Origin: Rhabditophanes sp. KR3021
Lineage: Eukaryota > Nematoda > Chromadorea > Rhabditida > Alloionematidae
Length of the DNA: 64,000 nucleotides
NCBI GenBank assembly: GCA_963281155.1
Contig: CAUJLY010000003.1
Location: forward strand, 5,642,001-5,706,000
Direction: 5' to 3'
Shown piece by piece: positions 47,972 to 60,902 of this stretch. Under the pieces are notes generated by a model. It was not told the DNA's origin and did no database searches. It saw only the letters and a list, made by a program, of their open reading frames with translations. Made by a program: the position numbers and the translations under genes. How positions within the stretch are numbered: position 1 is the stretch's first letter; the number at the start of each line of letters is the position of its first letter.

Positions 47972-50924
47972 ATGGGCCTTAGCGGTGCAACCACCGTCCC
48001 TTCTTCCAAGGACACCATCAATCCTACTGAAGCCTTAACTGGCTACAAGAGATTTGCCCCCTCAGACAAAACCATAAAAGGAATAGTAATTGGAGGATTG
48101 ACGGGTGCTATTGAAATCTGTATTACCTAGTACGTATCTGCACTTCCTTTAATTAACCTTCTTTTAGTCCAACTGAATATGTCAAGACACAACTTCAGTT
48201 AGATGAACGTTCTGCTGTACCTAAATACAAGGGACCAATTGATTGTGCAAAGCAAACGGTTAAGGCACATGGAGCTGGTGGCTTATACAGGGGTCTTTCA
48301 GGTACGATCAAATACGTTTCTTTATATTATTTATCGTTTAGTCCTTTTATACGGTTCGATCCCAAAATCTAGTTTTAGATTTGGAACTTTTGAGTATTTG
48401 AAGGGGAAGGTGGCCGATGAGAAGGGAAATTTAACACCATTGCAAAGACTTTATTGTGGACTTGGAGCAGGAGTTTCAGAGGCAATCTTCGCCGTTACTC
48501 CAATGGAAACTGGTAAAAAATGGCTTATAAACATGATTAAAAATTCATTCAAACATTAAAAAGTATATTAAAAGCCACAAGGAATTTCCTCTTTAACGGC
48601 AAACATCTTCTCAATAATAAGCTGACCCATTAATTGAGCACTTGCCATGACCTACATTAGGGTTTCCTCAGCAATAAAAGTTGCATTAAAATTAACTACT
48701 TCATTAAGCACAATTCCTCACAGCCTCTTTCTTGATAGTGTTCTGGCAAAACTTTTGAACCACCAAGAACAAACTTACGTCATTTGCAGCAGTGGTTTCT
48801 ATTGGATGGTCTTTAGTTTCATGTTCCTTTAAGGCATTTTCAGACAGAAAGTTGTATTTGTTTCCGTCTCAAGAACATCCCCTACCAAGAGAAAAGAAAT
48901 AGGTCCTTTGATAATTCTTTTGAACTCAGCAATCAAATGTCCCAGAGTATTAGGTTCAGGCAAATCCACTCCGTTGACAGCTTGCTTTATCTTCTACCGA
49001 GCCTTAATCTCTTCATCCTCATCAAATAATACGGGGAGATTGTAATGATCAATAATACGTCTGAATCTGTTCAATTCAATTTTGAATAACTGTCTTAATG
49101 GTTCTTCTGTAGCTAATGAGTAAGACAAATGGTAGATTAGTTCAAAAGTTGTAGTCGTCTTTGTACAGCGTGATCTGTATTCATCAAACTTAACTTGGAT
49201 CGTAATACCATAAACGTGAAGACCAAAGTGAGTGTCTTTCATTCCCAAATTAAAAGCAATATTAGTCAATATATCAAATCCATTTTGAATTTATTAAGAC
49301 CTCCATCATAGAGGATACGGATTTCGTCAAGAGGTTTGGTGAACAGCATAATACAAGAAACCCCTGTGAAAGGTTTGGCCTAATCGATTTCATTAAAATT
49401 AAAAAAAAACAAAATTCAAATATAATTTTTAACCTTATTAATAATTTCATGAAACAGTTAAGGTCAAATTTATTCATGACCGAACTCTAGCGAATCCCAA
49501 ATATAAAGGCTTTGCACATGGGGTCAGTTCAATCGTCAAGCAGGAAGGTTTCAGAGGTTTGTATCAGGGAGTTTCGGCAACGATTGTTAAGCAAGGATCG
49601 AATCAAGCAATCAGATTTTTTGTGATGGAAACATTAAAGGATTGGTACAGAGAAGGCGACAATACCAAATCAATTTCTAAACCATTAGTTGGTTTGATGG
49701 GAATGGTTGCCGGAGGGTGTAGTGTTTACGCTAATACTCCTGTGGATACGGTCAAGACCAGAATGCAGGTATGTCAATTTACAAAAAGACAAACTTTATT
49801 AGAAATACAAAAAAATAATGAAACACATGAAAGAAGATTAATGTCTTAGTTTGTATTCTTTACCGACATCGAATGGAAAGTCCTTTACAATTAAGTCAGC
49901 CACCCTTATTTTTGGTTGAACCCATTGAGTTGAAAGGAAGCTTTTCCTGACTTGGAATTATTTACTTGTCCACGAAGCATTTATTAAAATATCTTCAACG
50001 TTTACAGCTATCGTTTTGGAGCGATAAGTTTCCTTCACAACAATGAGCTCTCTACCAGCTTTTTCTAATTTATCAAAAAAAATCTTTTGAGTCAAAGAGA
50101 TGCTCTCAATTAAGAGTGAAGTGGCAGTAAGATCTGTGACTGATAATTCTTGTATGAGTTTTAACACTCTCCCCTAAACAGCGAATTCCTTCTACGGACA
50201 TATTAAAGTTTAGACGAGATTTGGAAATCAACAACTGACGAGTCACTTAACAGATACACATCACAGCTTTTTTCAACCTTCCCGTTTTTTCATCTTTAAG
50301 AGGTTTCATGCTGTCTTGTCTTTTCTTGATGCTCGCAACATCATTTTCTCATTGAATTTGTTACATTTCTTTACCAACTTTTTCATGCTCTTTGTCTTTG
50401 GTGCGTAGTCAGTCCATTTGTGTTTTTCAAGCACAATCATAACACTTGAATTTAGATCTGCTTCCGCTATTCTCTGATGGATTAAAATTTGGAACATCTC
50501 TTTATTTCACCTCCTTAGGTTTATCTATTGCTGATAGAAGTTTCTTTATTATCCCCTTCTCTAATTTCAATCCATTCCCGGTGGAACACACTTAAGAATG
50601 TTGATATCTAAACTTATTGAATAATGTAAAATTATTTATTTATTAATTAAAAGATTAACAAGGAGTATTCATGTAAAACATAGAATAGATTAATAAAAAT
50701 GCTAAAATTCATGCGTTTATTTAATAATCCATTTATTTCAGGGCCTAGAAGCTAAGAAATACAAAAACACCATCGATTGTGCCGTTCAAATTTGGAAAAA
50801 TGAAGGTTTCTTCGCCTTTTACAAAGGAACAGTCCCTAGGCTTTCACGTGTCTGTCTCGACGTCGGAATTACCTTCATAATTTATGACTCTATCATGGAT
50901 TTATTGGCCAAACATTGGAAATAA
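47972..50924 (+). CDS. Mitochondrial citrate/tricarboxylate carrier
   Basis: SLC25A1-like inner-membrane carrier of 318 residues, exchanging citrate for malate and supplying cytosolic acetyl-CoA. Exons: 47972-48129, 48168-48301, 48342-48512, 49458-49768 and 50742-50924, all in phase. The three carrier repeats carry the expected PX(D/E)XX(K/R) motifs: [22 protein letters not shown] and [11 protein letters not shown]. The residues around them ([64 protein letters not shown]) match the tricarboxylate-carrier subfamily, which separates it from other SLC25 members. Introns 1-2 are short (38 and 40 bp), but introns 3 and 4 are 945 and 973 bp, and each holds a degenerate minus-strand coding fragment. 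Coding sequence intact. Confidence 0.93.
48545..49440 (-). pseudogene. Degenerate gene antisense in citrate-carrier intron 3
   Basis: Minus-strand frames read as parts of one protein broken by stops and frame shifts. From high to low coordinates they give [20 protein letters not shown], then [36 protein letters not shown]...LYHLS-type sequence, then [43 protein letters not shown] and [18 protein letters not shown]. The protein looks like an ordinary folded one rather than low complexity, but I cannot name it. It almost fills the 945-bp intron and opposes the host gene. Confidence 0.55.
49860..50500 (-). pseudogene. Degenerate coding fragment antisense in citrate-carrier intron 4
   Basis: Two minus-strand frames: 50306-50497 (Lys-rich, [22 protein letters not shown]) and 49958-50167, whose end reads [20 protein letters not shown] and then [14 protein letters not shown]. 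The second closely resembles the plus-strand fragment at 62631-62993 (about 20 of 34 residues identical by eye), so both derive from one family. Stops separate the frames. Confidence 0.6.
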
Positions 50925-52277
50925 GATGTTCTATACTACTACAACTTACTTTTAGATAGTAAAGTGGTACAAAATTTTTCACTTTTAACTTAGATCAGAG
51001 ATAAATAATAAATTCTTCTTTAAAAATTATTTTAAAATCAGAAGGCAATTCTATTACTCAGGCATGACCTTAAGTACGAAACATGGGCACCTTTGACAAA
51101 TATTGCTTTACAAAGATAAAGTTTTCTAAAGAATCTCTTTACACAATAAAAAGAGCTATGGGTCTACAGTTTTACCTAATAGTACTGTTCATAGAAAACT
51201 GCCAATGTGTTGGCTGTATTATTAGTAGCATTGGTGACGCTTTCAAGTATTAAAACTTGAATATCCTATTCTTGCTGAAGGTTCATTACTTGTTCTTCAA
51301 TAATTGGGTTAGGAGTATGTAATTTCAGTTCATTGATTCGTTCTACTTTTTTGTAGATTCTATTTTCAGGATTCTCGTGGATATACTCATAAGCAAGATC
51401 AGCTTCTTGACTTTAAGAAATTCAAAATGATACGTTGTCAGAGCTAAATAGATGAAACTTTGAAAAAAATATTTGGTCTTGAGGGCAGAGGGTTTAAGGT
51501 CAAAAACAAATATAAGGTTTGATGTTTTGCAATTGTTTCATTTCCTCGGTAGTAAGAAGAAATAAAATTTGATCTTTTATGAATTATATTCCATATTTTA
51601 AAATTTCAAGCTAGATGAATACTCAAATTCTTTAAATTTTACACAGTCCACAAAATCAGTTGATCAAGTTTTGTAAATCTACTAAAAAAATTTTGCCGTA
51701 GATTCATAAAAGTTTGCACCAGTTAATACCTATTTTTTTAATGTAGTTAAAAATGAGGTGGAACTCTTCTATAATTCAATACTTTCTTCAGCAGATATAA
51801 TGAAATTGTTTGACGACCGAATTTCTAAATGCGATGCATTAAAATTATACACGTTTTTGAAGAAAGAAGATTCACATATTTTTCTTCTAAATAAATTTAT
51901 CTTGGTTTTCCTTAGATAAAAGAAGACTTTTCACCCTTGGTTTCCCCAAATTCAACTAAAGGGCTAAATCACAATTATTACTTGATTTTTTCTTCACATA
52001 CATTTTAAATGCATCACAATAATTGTAAATAGCCAAAATAAATATATCAATGTAATTTAGATATTCAAAAAAATACACATTGTAGCCTTTTTAATTTTCC
52101 ACAAAATAGGTTAAAAATAAATTGCAAAAATTTGCGAAAATATATGTTAAAGGTAATAAGGAATTATTTTGCAAAAATCAACTTTTAATAGATCGTCATA
52201 GATTAGATTTTTGCGTTGATTTTGAATGAAAATGTTATAAATAAAATTTATTAACCAATTAGTGAAATTATCTACAG
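50925..52277. other. Intergenic with a decayed minus-strand frame
   Basis: Apart from the fragment at 51180-51410, this is AT-rich DNA between the citrate-carrier stop and the CCDC102-like stop, with no supported gene. Confidence 0.45.
51180..51410 (-). pseudogene. Degenerate coding fragment, unknown
   Basis: One minus-strand frame is open for about 75 codons except for a single TAG. It reads ADLAYEYIHENPENRIYKK, VERINELKLHTPNPIIEEQ and then, after the stop, LILESVTNATNNTANTLAVF. Composition is protein-like. Family unknown. It probably belongs to the same class of decayed insertions as those in nearby introns. Confidence 0.35.
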
Positions 52278-52733
<456 letters not shown>

Positions 52734-53346
52734 CAACTCAAAAATAGGCCACAACTTCCTCAACAACAAACCTAGCGTAATCTAGATCTATATAGTTAAG
52801 CTTAAATAATAACTAATTTTATCGTTTAAACTACTTAATGTGCCTTCACATTCTACACATATCATGTCAATTTATTATATATACTTTACACTCTTCTTTC
52901 TTCTAGTGATATGATCACAGGTTTTGACAAAGTGATGATCCACTTTACACAAATTTTACAACTTAAATTAGTCAAGGGAGAAACTGCAGTAGGAATGGCT
53001 TTACAAATTACTTCCAATTAATAAACAAATAACACAGGAACTTAGGTGTTCTTTTATTAAAGACTGATCGAGAAATCAGAAACCAAGAAATGGGATCGGA
53101 ACATAGATTTACAAAAGAAATATTACATCATTTCAGGCTTGATTCAAGCTAAACACTATTATATTTATAATACAATATATGGTAATTAAGACGATAAAAA
53201 TCAATTAATTTTAGAATACTATCTAATTCAAAAACTCTCCATTTCCTCGCTCCTGTTTTTTTAATTTTATTAACAATTGGTGAAGGTCAGAAATAGATTA
53301 AATTTAAAATAAATTGTTATTTTGTAATTCGTTAATATTATACACC
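52734..53346. other. Intergenic, no gene seen
   Basis: Spacer between the CCDC102-like start and the MATH-BTB stop, AT-rich, nothing recognisable. Confidence 0.45.
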
Positions 53347-54486
53347 TCAATTAAAAGCCGTTCCACTGCCATTTACATGCAAGATTGGAGGAGTGACGGG
53401 AGTTTGGTCGGGGTCATTGGAACTACACGTACTTTTGTCGAAGTTTCGGACGATGTCTGTTACCAATTCGGGATGTTGCTTCACAACCACATGCCATCCT
53501 TTTGAATTGGTGACGTCCTTGGGTTTTAGGATGATTAATTGGAGACAAGCTTTACGAAGTCTGTCCAAATTGTACAAATCAGCCAAGATTAGGAGTTGAC
53601 ACACGTTTTTATCGGAGATCGAATTTACCAAACTCGTCTCACAATGATTCCTCAACTCTATTAACCCATACTTATCAGCTGCAATCATCAAGTCTGCAGC
53701 TAATTCTTTTTTATTTTCGGCAAATTTGCCTGAGTAGATGAAAATCAACAACTCCATGAACACCTCATGCTCAATGTCTTCAATCTTTACAATGCCAGAT
53801 ATATTTTCTCTGGCATCTGAATGAGCCATCATAGCATTGAAAACTGGGGATCTGGCAGCTAAGATTGCTTTGTGAACTCCGATCTCATGCTTCCCTATTT
53901 GGACAACAAAATCCGTTAGATTGCCGTCTATTAGCTTGCTAAAATCATCAGACAATTGGGAGGCACAAGTACATGGAATCGCTGAGTCGTCAAAGATAGT
54001 CGTGACAGTCTCCACTCCAACATCAATTTCAATTAAAACCACAATTGTATCGTCAGCCATGATCTTTGGACACAACGTTTCTCTCTTGATATAAGCGACA
54101 TAATCAGAATGAGACGGATTAGGGTGAATTCGCATTTCAATTTCTTCTCCAATACTGTTTTTTAGAGTAAATTTTGATTGAAAATCGTTCTTTGCCTTTG
54201 AGCAATTGTTTTGCACTTTATTCAAACACAAAAACACGAAATCTTTATTATTTTCCCCATTTCCTTGAGGATAAATCTTTATGCTCCACTGCATCGTCTC
54301 TTTTCCATGTGTTAAAAAAACAAAATTTTCCAAATATTCCTGATAGCAGTGAGAAAAGTTCTTAACTGTCCATGAATGTGAAACTTTTGCTACACGAATT
54401 TCTGTTTGCGAACTGTTCGTTGGAGACATGAAAGGAAAAGAGGCTGAAGCTGATGGCACAGATAAATCTCCATAAGACTGATCCAT
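53347..54486 (-). CDS. SPOP-like MATH-BTB cullin-3 adaptor
   Basis: A single-exon gene of 379 residues. The MATH domain at about 33-160 starts with VSHSWTVKNFSHCYQEYLEN and recruits substrates. The BTB domain at about 180-290 contains LTDFVVQIGKHEIGVHKAIL, ARSPVFNAMMAHSDARENIS and the FMELLIFIYSGKF stretch, and binds cullin-3. A BACK-like helical segment follows (AADLMIAADKYGLIELRNHCE, LLILADLYNLDRLRKACLQLI), and then a polar tail. The order and length match SPOP/MEL-26-type adaptors of nuclear or cytoskeletal ubiquitin ligases. The intronless form may indicate a retrocopy origin, and MATH-BTB families expand strongly in nematodes. No defects seen. Confidence 0.9.
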   Translation of the reverse strand: MDQSYGDLSVPSASASFPFMSPTNSSQTEIRVAKVSHSWTVKNFSHCYQEYLENFVFLTHGKETMQWSIKIYPQGNGENNKDFVFLCLNKVQNNCSKAKNDFQSKFTLKNSIGEEIEMRIHPNPSHSDYVAYIKRETLCPKIMADDTIVVLIEIDVGVETVTTIFDDSAIPCTCASQLSDDFSKLIDGNLTDFVVQIGKHEIGVHKAILAARSPVFNAMMAHSDARENISGIVKIEDIEHEVFMELLIFIYSGKFAENKKELAADLMIAADKYGLIELRNHCETSLVNSISDKNVCQLLILADLYNLDRLRKACLQLIILKPKDVTNSKGWHVVVKQHPELVTDIVRNFDKSTCSSNDPDQTPVTPPILHVNGSGTAFN

Positions 54487-57400
54487 TCTCCAATTTTAAG
54501 GTTAGCTACAAATAATGCTAGTAAATGTTAATAAATAAATTAAAAAATATATAAATAGCACAAAACACGTCTCGACAAATAAAGATTACTCATTTTATTC
54601 TTAAATCAACCCATCCATTAATTATGTCAATGACCATTTTGATTTAAAAACCAATCTTAAATTGATCTTTTGATAATGTTGGAAAGCTTATTATAACGGA
54701 ACAATTTATATGTATGTATATTTAATGAAATGGAATGTGTACATGTACATAACAAAAAAAGAGGGTACAATTAATCAATCCCCAACTATACAAAATGGAC
54801 ATTTATTTGTACGTCTAAATATTTGCTCAGAACCATAAAAAGTCAACATAAATGTCCCCTTTTTGTACTGACAATTAATAACAATTATTCAAAAACCCCA
54901 AAAAACGAAGTCTATAAGAAGTGATATTTAGACAGAAATATGTGTGGGTAAATCAACTTTAAATCGACGCGATCGCAAACTACATTCACAACCATCTCTT
55001 TTTCAAACAAAAAAAGCATCATCATTTATTATATTTTTGAAAGATAGGTGATGATGAGAGTAGTGGAGACGATGGTGTTTGGTTGTGGGTTGGTGATCCA
55101 TAACTTGTTAGTTCAATTGATATTTATTTTTTGTGTTATATTTATAGCCAATCCTATTTTTAAGCTATATTGCTTATTTATTGTTTTGTCCACTGAGAGG
55201 TGTGTGTAGTTTATAGCAAAATATAACATTTCCAATTCCCAATATATTTAGTACGTGTGAATTGGCACAAAATTACCTAAAAGTTCAATTCAACAAACGA
55301 TCAAGTAAAACCAAGAAGCTCATAAAACAGTAGTTTGTCGTTTACAAAACCAAATAACGTTATATCTGCATAAAGTCTCTCCTATACATACCATCACAAC
55401 AACAATCGATTCAGCCCACAATGAGGAGTATAGTCTCTTTATTTACTACCCCCATAATATATTCACCCCAACCTAATAATCAATAGCTAATTTTTAAATG
55501 CGAACAATTAGATGGAAATTAATAATATGAGCCACCAAATCTTGTGATGTATTAAAAACACATGACACTCTTTATAGTTTTGAGATGTGTATGTGTAATG
55601 ATTAGAAATAATAATAATAAACTTTAATCGTGCATTAGGACGTTTTTTGTAACTGGTCCTAGGATAGCTTTCAAAGTGGAATAAATTGTTGTGGTAGTAT
55701 AATTGTCCTTACCAACAGAACTTTAAATTAATTGGCTAAATGATGGTGGTGTGGTGTGGGAAGGAAAAGTTCTTAAAAAAGGACGTGGTCTAATAAAGTG
55801 TTGCAGAACCACGTATGTAGTAATCTTGAGTAGAGTAAGTATTTTAAATGTATCATAATTAAGTGAAATGACAAATAGGAAGAATTGTTACCAAAAAATG
55901 GACTAGTGGAACTACTCTCTAGTTTCTTTCTTTTTGATTTAATCAGATAGTAGCACTAAAATTTAAGGGCGCCATAAATAATGCAACCACACCCTATAAA
56001 AAGTGTAATAGGCCTCAAGAAAACAACATAAATGAAAGGAAGATGTTGGGGTAGAGGCAATTTAATAGAAGATACATAAAATAATTGACAATATAAAAAG
56101 AAGAATATATCGTAGACGATACAAACATCTATCTACCACATAAATTTAAAATAGATTAAATGTGCTTCTTTTTTGTTTAGTAAAATTTGTGAGTTTCCTC
56201 ACGATTAGTTACGTTTTATCATGTACCATATGGACGTGGTGTTTGGAAAAGACACCACGAACACATTTTTTCCTTTTCTAAAAGAATAGATGGAATAAAG
56301 GTTTTTGGTCAAGTTTTGTGAAAAGATGTAAACTTATAATATAGTTAATTGAGGATGGCCTTTGTACGTAATTTGTGTTAACATAACTATTATGTACAAT
56401 ATTAGTCACAACTAAGCTTCGCTAAATATAAAAAATAAAACAGTTATTAATAAATCATTCTCTACGGTTTTTGCATACATAAAAGAATGACGTGTTACAG
56501 GATATCAAAAAAGTATTCATAAGTGTGGACTGACCAAAAACTAGCACAATATAATTAAATAGACTGTTTAATTTGTGATAAATACACTTTAGTCAACGAC
56601 ACACAAATAATCCTCAAATGATATTATTATTATGAAGAAATTTTTGATATTTTAGAATCCGCCCTATTTGTTCTGTCAAAAAATGTATTTGATCAGGATA
56701 TAGGTATTAGATAAGACAATTTTATGATTGCAGAAAAGTTATGATATTATTTTGTGCTGAAACGAAGAGTATAAGATTATTTGTGACTGGACTAGAATGT
56801 ATTTTGATATTTTAAATGGTAATTTGGATAAAGACATTTTAAATTCTTGAGTTTTGTACTATGCTATTAAAGAAAGCTCTAAACGAAAAACTATTGATAT
56901 AACTATTACAAGCCTTAACATAAATCATTCTGTTTATTCCTAATTAAGTTCAAACGTCATAAGTCTGCCTAATCCAAACACTTACAAATCCAAAACCCAT
57001 TGTATTTTCTGCCTTCCACATCACACACACACAACTCTTCGCCTACCAAAACTATTACACATATAATAAAAAAGGAAGTTGCTTAAAAACCAAATGAACA
57101 AACATGTAATAAAGAATTTTATCAAAAATATCATACACAAAATACATTCAAAGATTGCTCTTGCCTCGACATCATGAATGTATTTTGATGCTAACAGAAC
57201 CACACGTACAAACACAAAGTATAAACATACACTTTTATTACTAAGCATAAACTTGGTTTTTTAGGGCGTAGGATTGACTCATGCCAATCTAAATTATTAA
57301 TATAAAGAGGCAAATATGATTTAATAAGTAAATAGTTCCAGTCATTTCTGATTAATTGAAAAATGATGTCAATCGCATGTTTATATTACTCAAATCAAGT

Positions 57401-60400
57401 GAATACTTCTTCTAACGGGGCGATGTTTATGAAGAATTCCTTAAAAGACAATTAATGAAATCAGCATGCCCATTGGGCTTAATTCATCACAGACCAAACT
57501 AAAATCACTATTTGCACCCCTTTTACACGTACTATTACTAGTAAACAATATTTTCTAAACTTATGATTTCGTGATTATTTATTTCCTGCTTCATGAACAC
57601 TACCATTACACTTACTTTTGACAACAGATAGAATATATACGGATATATCTACATAGTTTGCGCAAACAACTAAATCTATACTAGTAGCTTCTTTTTCGCA
57701 CAAATATTAGACTTTATGTTAATCACACAAGTTATATCTACATACATTTTGTGTTTGTTAGGTAGATACGAATATAAAATATAGTCAAAACAATTGTGTA
57801 CTAATAACAATTAGTTGTGTAGCTTATGGATGTATTGAGGCAATAATTTGTTCATGGCAAAAATGATGTAATGAGCAATTTGGAGAATGATTCCCTATGA
57901 TTGCTTTTCCGAATAAATTTACAAAAAATGGTTTTCTTTCCCAAAAATAAAATGTAATTTTTCGTACAAAATTTAATAAAAAATCCATTTACAGAACTAA
58001 AGATATGCATAGGAGAACAAGTTGTATCTATTAGAAGATGTATATTAGAATGTGTTTAACTCCTTTAAATATGGCACCCTTGCCAAACTTAACGCCTTTA
58101 CAAATCCTTCGAAGAATGTTAATGCCACATTAGTCCCAAAAATAGAACCTATATCTTCCTCCTAAATCTGTATAACTGATTTCCCACAGACAGATAAAAA
58201 GACATTTAATTAAACATCCTCCTCGCAATAATTCCATGAACAAACTTAATACATTTCTCCCCTATCTCAATGACATTATTATCACAAATGTATAACATCC
58301 AGCCTCAAAAAACAGAAAAACCATAAAACTTACTGGACACTATTTTAGCCTCCTCATTTGATATTGCACGATAATCTTTGGTGTAGTCTTGTGCAAAATA
58401 TAATTTAAAAATACATTTGCTTACTTCCTGACGTTATTTAAATTTATAAAAGCAAGAAAATATGATCTTGGAAACATATGGCTTTTGGTGATTCACTATA
58501 TATTTTGTTATTCACCAGGCCCATCACAAATTTTCAAAAAAAGGTTAAGTAATTTTGTTATGACTAAAAAAAAGGGAGAATTTCATCAAAAATAGTAAAG
58601 TTAAAAATAAGTTGTCGTAGTTTGTATTTACTACAACCCAAATCATCATCCATAATAACAAAATTTAATGGAAAATTATTAATTTATACTATTTTATTCT
58701 AAATATCAATGTTCAGGGGTGAACACAGCAAGTAGTATATTCAGAATGCTTATATTTTATTGTTGTAACGAGTAAATACATTTTCGCTGGCAGCAGTTGT
58801 CTTTTGAGTATACCATAGCGATAATTTGTATTGAGAAGTCACTGGACTTTGGATGCATGATTTGACAATCTAAAAATAGACTTAAAAAGCGTAAATAAAT
58901 TGAAGACTTTCAAAAATCAAACTTTGCTGAGTCCATTTACATAAACGTACTTTACTTGAATGCTAAAGAACAACTTTTCTTTGTCTTGTACTTATATTTT
59001 GATTCAAAAAGAGAAGCAACCATTGAAAGAATATTGTTGATATGGATTTACGAAGTTATTTGTAGGCAATTTTGTCTGCACAAATGTGTAAATATGATAA
59101 GACTATTTTTGTTGAGCACATATTGTGACTTTGTTCTATCACTTGTTTGTGACAAAATGTTAAAGAAACGGAACAAATTTGATAAAATGTTTGCATCATT
59201 TCGTTATTGTCTACATCAAATTTCACATCATCGACCTTTGTACACGAGGATTTATTTATTCCGCACACCATACACATTTTTTCTTGTGAATTAATGAGAA
59301 AAATAAGTGTATGCAAATGTTTATCAGTCAAAATTATTTTAAAATAAAAATTCAAGTTTTTTAATCACCTTCACAAAACGAGTCGTACATAATTTACAAA
59401 CAATTTTTTGTGAATTATGTTATATATGGTTTCCTTATCATGAATCACAAAACTTTTTACTGACGTGCTAGAATAATTGTCTTATATTTTTGTCTTTTTC
59501 AAATATAATGTTAGATTTTTTGGATATTTTTTTTCCTGAAATATAGAACAATTGGCCCTCTCTTAGGCAACAAATTGTTCAGTGTTCACCCTCGTCTCAT
59601 CACTTAAAGATTTGCTCCTTGAAAAAGTTTTTTTGATGACTTTTTATTTAGTAGAAATGAAGTAAATCTATTGCATCAGATGCAATTATGGGTTAAATGC
59701 CAATTTAAATATTAAGTCTGCAAAAAAAGATTTTTTAGAAAGACTTTTTTAGTACCCTAGTATTTCTATCAGATAACACAAATTTAGTTAAAAATGTGAT
59801 TTAGAAGCGTAAATAAATATTCAAACTGAATTTGAGCCAACCAGGCATTGTTAGAATCATAATTGTTTTATGTCAAAAGATAGCTACAATTTAGCTCTAT
59901 AAGACTGTTAAAAAGCATTTTCAAAATGATTAATGTGGGAAGGTAGGCCATTGTTTTAAAAAATGAACTATTGAACATTGATAGGTACGTCGAAAATAAA
60001 TGTTGAGATATAGTTGATAATCAGATCAAAAAGATTGTTTGAAAACATTTTTACATTAACTAATTTTTTGTGATGTGAGCCACTTTATTGAAATCAAAGT
60101 TTCAACTTTTTTAAAGTAAAAGCTCAATTTCTCTCTATGGGTAGGAGTAAACAAAATATTTTTATGCCATAATATAGCTGATTAAAGGTTCTACAAGAAT
60201 ATATAAAAATATTAAAAAAACTTAATTTTTAAGATTTTGCAAAGATGGGCTACTTTTTTATGAAACAGAAAAATAAACAAATTTGTATGTACCAAATAAC
60301 TTTATTAATTAGATACAATTCCAAAAAAATAAAATAAAAAAGGAAGGCACATCAATACATATAGAAAGTAGAAATGATATTTTGGTGTGAGTGTGATTTG

Positions 60401-60902
60401 TTAAGGACCAAATAATATAGAACGTAAATTAATTATATCCAGGAATATTAATAAAGAGACTAAGATATGCATCTGTGGATGCCTACTTATTGTTTTGTTA
60501 ATTAGTAAATGAAGAGACTTATTTTTTTGATTATTTTGAAGAAATACTCGGAGACGTTATGATAGGCAATGGTTTAAGGTTGGTGTGGTTGAGTGAGTTG
60601 ATAATAAGTTATTGGATTGAAGCATTAGATCGTGCTTTTGTTTTCGAGCTAACTTATTCTCAACCAATTCTTTTATACCTTCAATAGAAAGACACTGTTT
60701 TTGATTAGTAGTTAATTGATATTTGTTTTTGTACATGTCTCGTACACGTGTAAATTTGAGAAAAAGCCATAAAGGACCTGTTATTGATATAAATTTGACG
60801 GCGGCGTTTCATGGTCACGGGAGAGGTGGTTACACCATTTATTAAAATATTTATTAGTTAATTATTAGAGAGATATAGTTGACACTTTCTAGTTGTCTCC
60901 TT
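54487..60902. other. Gene desert of 6.4 kb
   Basis: AT-rich DNA with no supported gene. It contains one copy of a dispersed repeat (59355-59560). Frames of 75-112 codons at 57021-57248 and 58956-59294 are hydrophobic, overlap frames on the opposite strand and lack splice or domain support. Large regulatory DNA or unannotated non-coding RNA genes cannot be excluded. Confidence 0.4.
59355..59560 (+). repeat. Dispersed repeat, copy B
   Basis: Matches the reverse complement of 42005-42185 over about 170 bp with point differences and small indels. The order of shared blocks is the same (GAGTC, ACAAACAATTTTTTGTGAAT, CACAAAACTTTTT, GTGCTAGAA, then GTTAGATTTTTTGG). The hairpin core is slightly eroded here. 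Confidence 0.65.

Noticed and set aside
57021..59294. Hydrophobic frames that might be membrane proteins
   Set aside because: AT-rich DNA readily yields Phe/Leu/Ile-rich frames; no start context, motif or neighbouring exon supports them.
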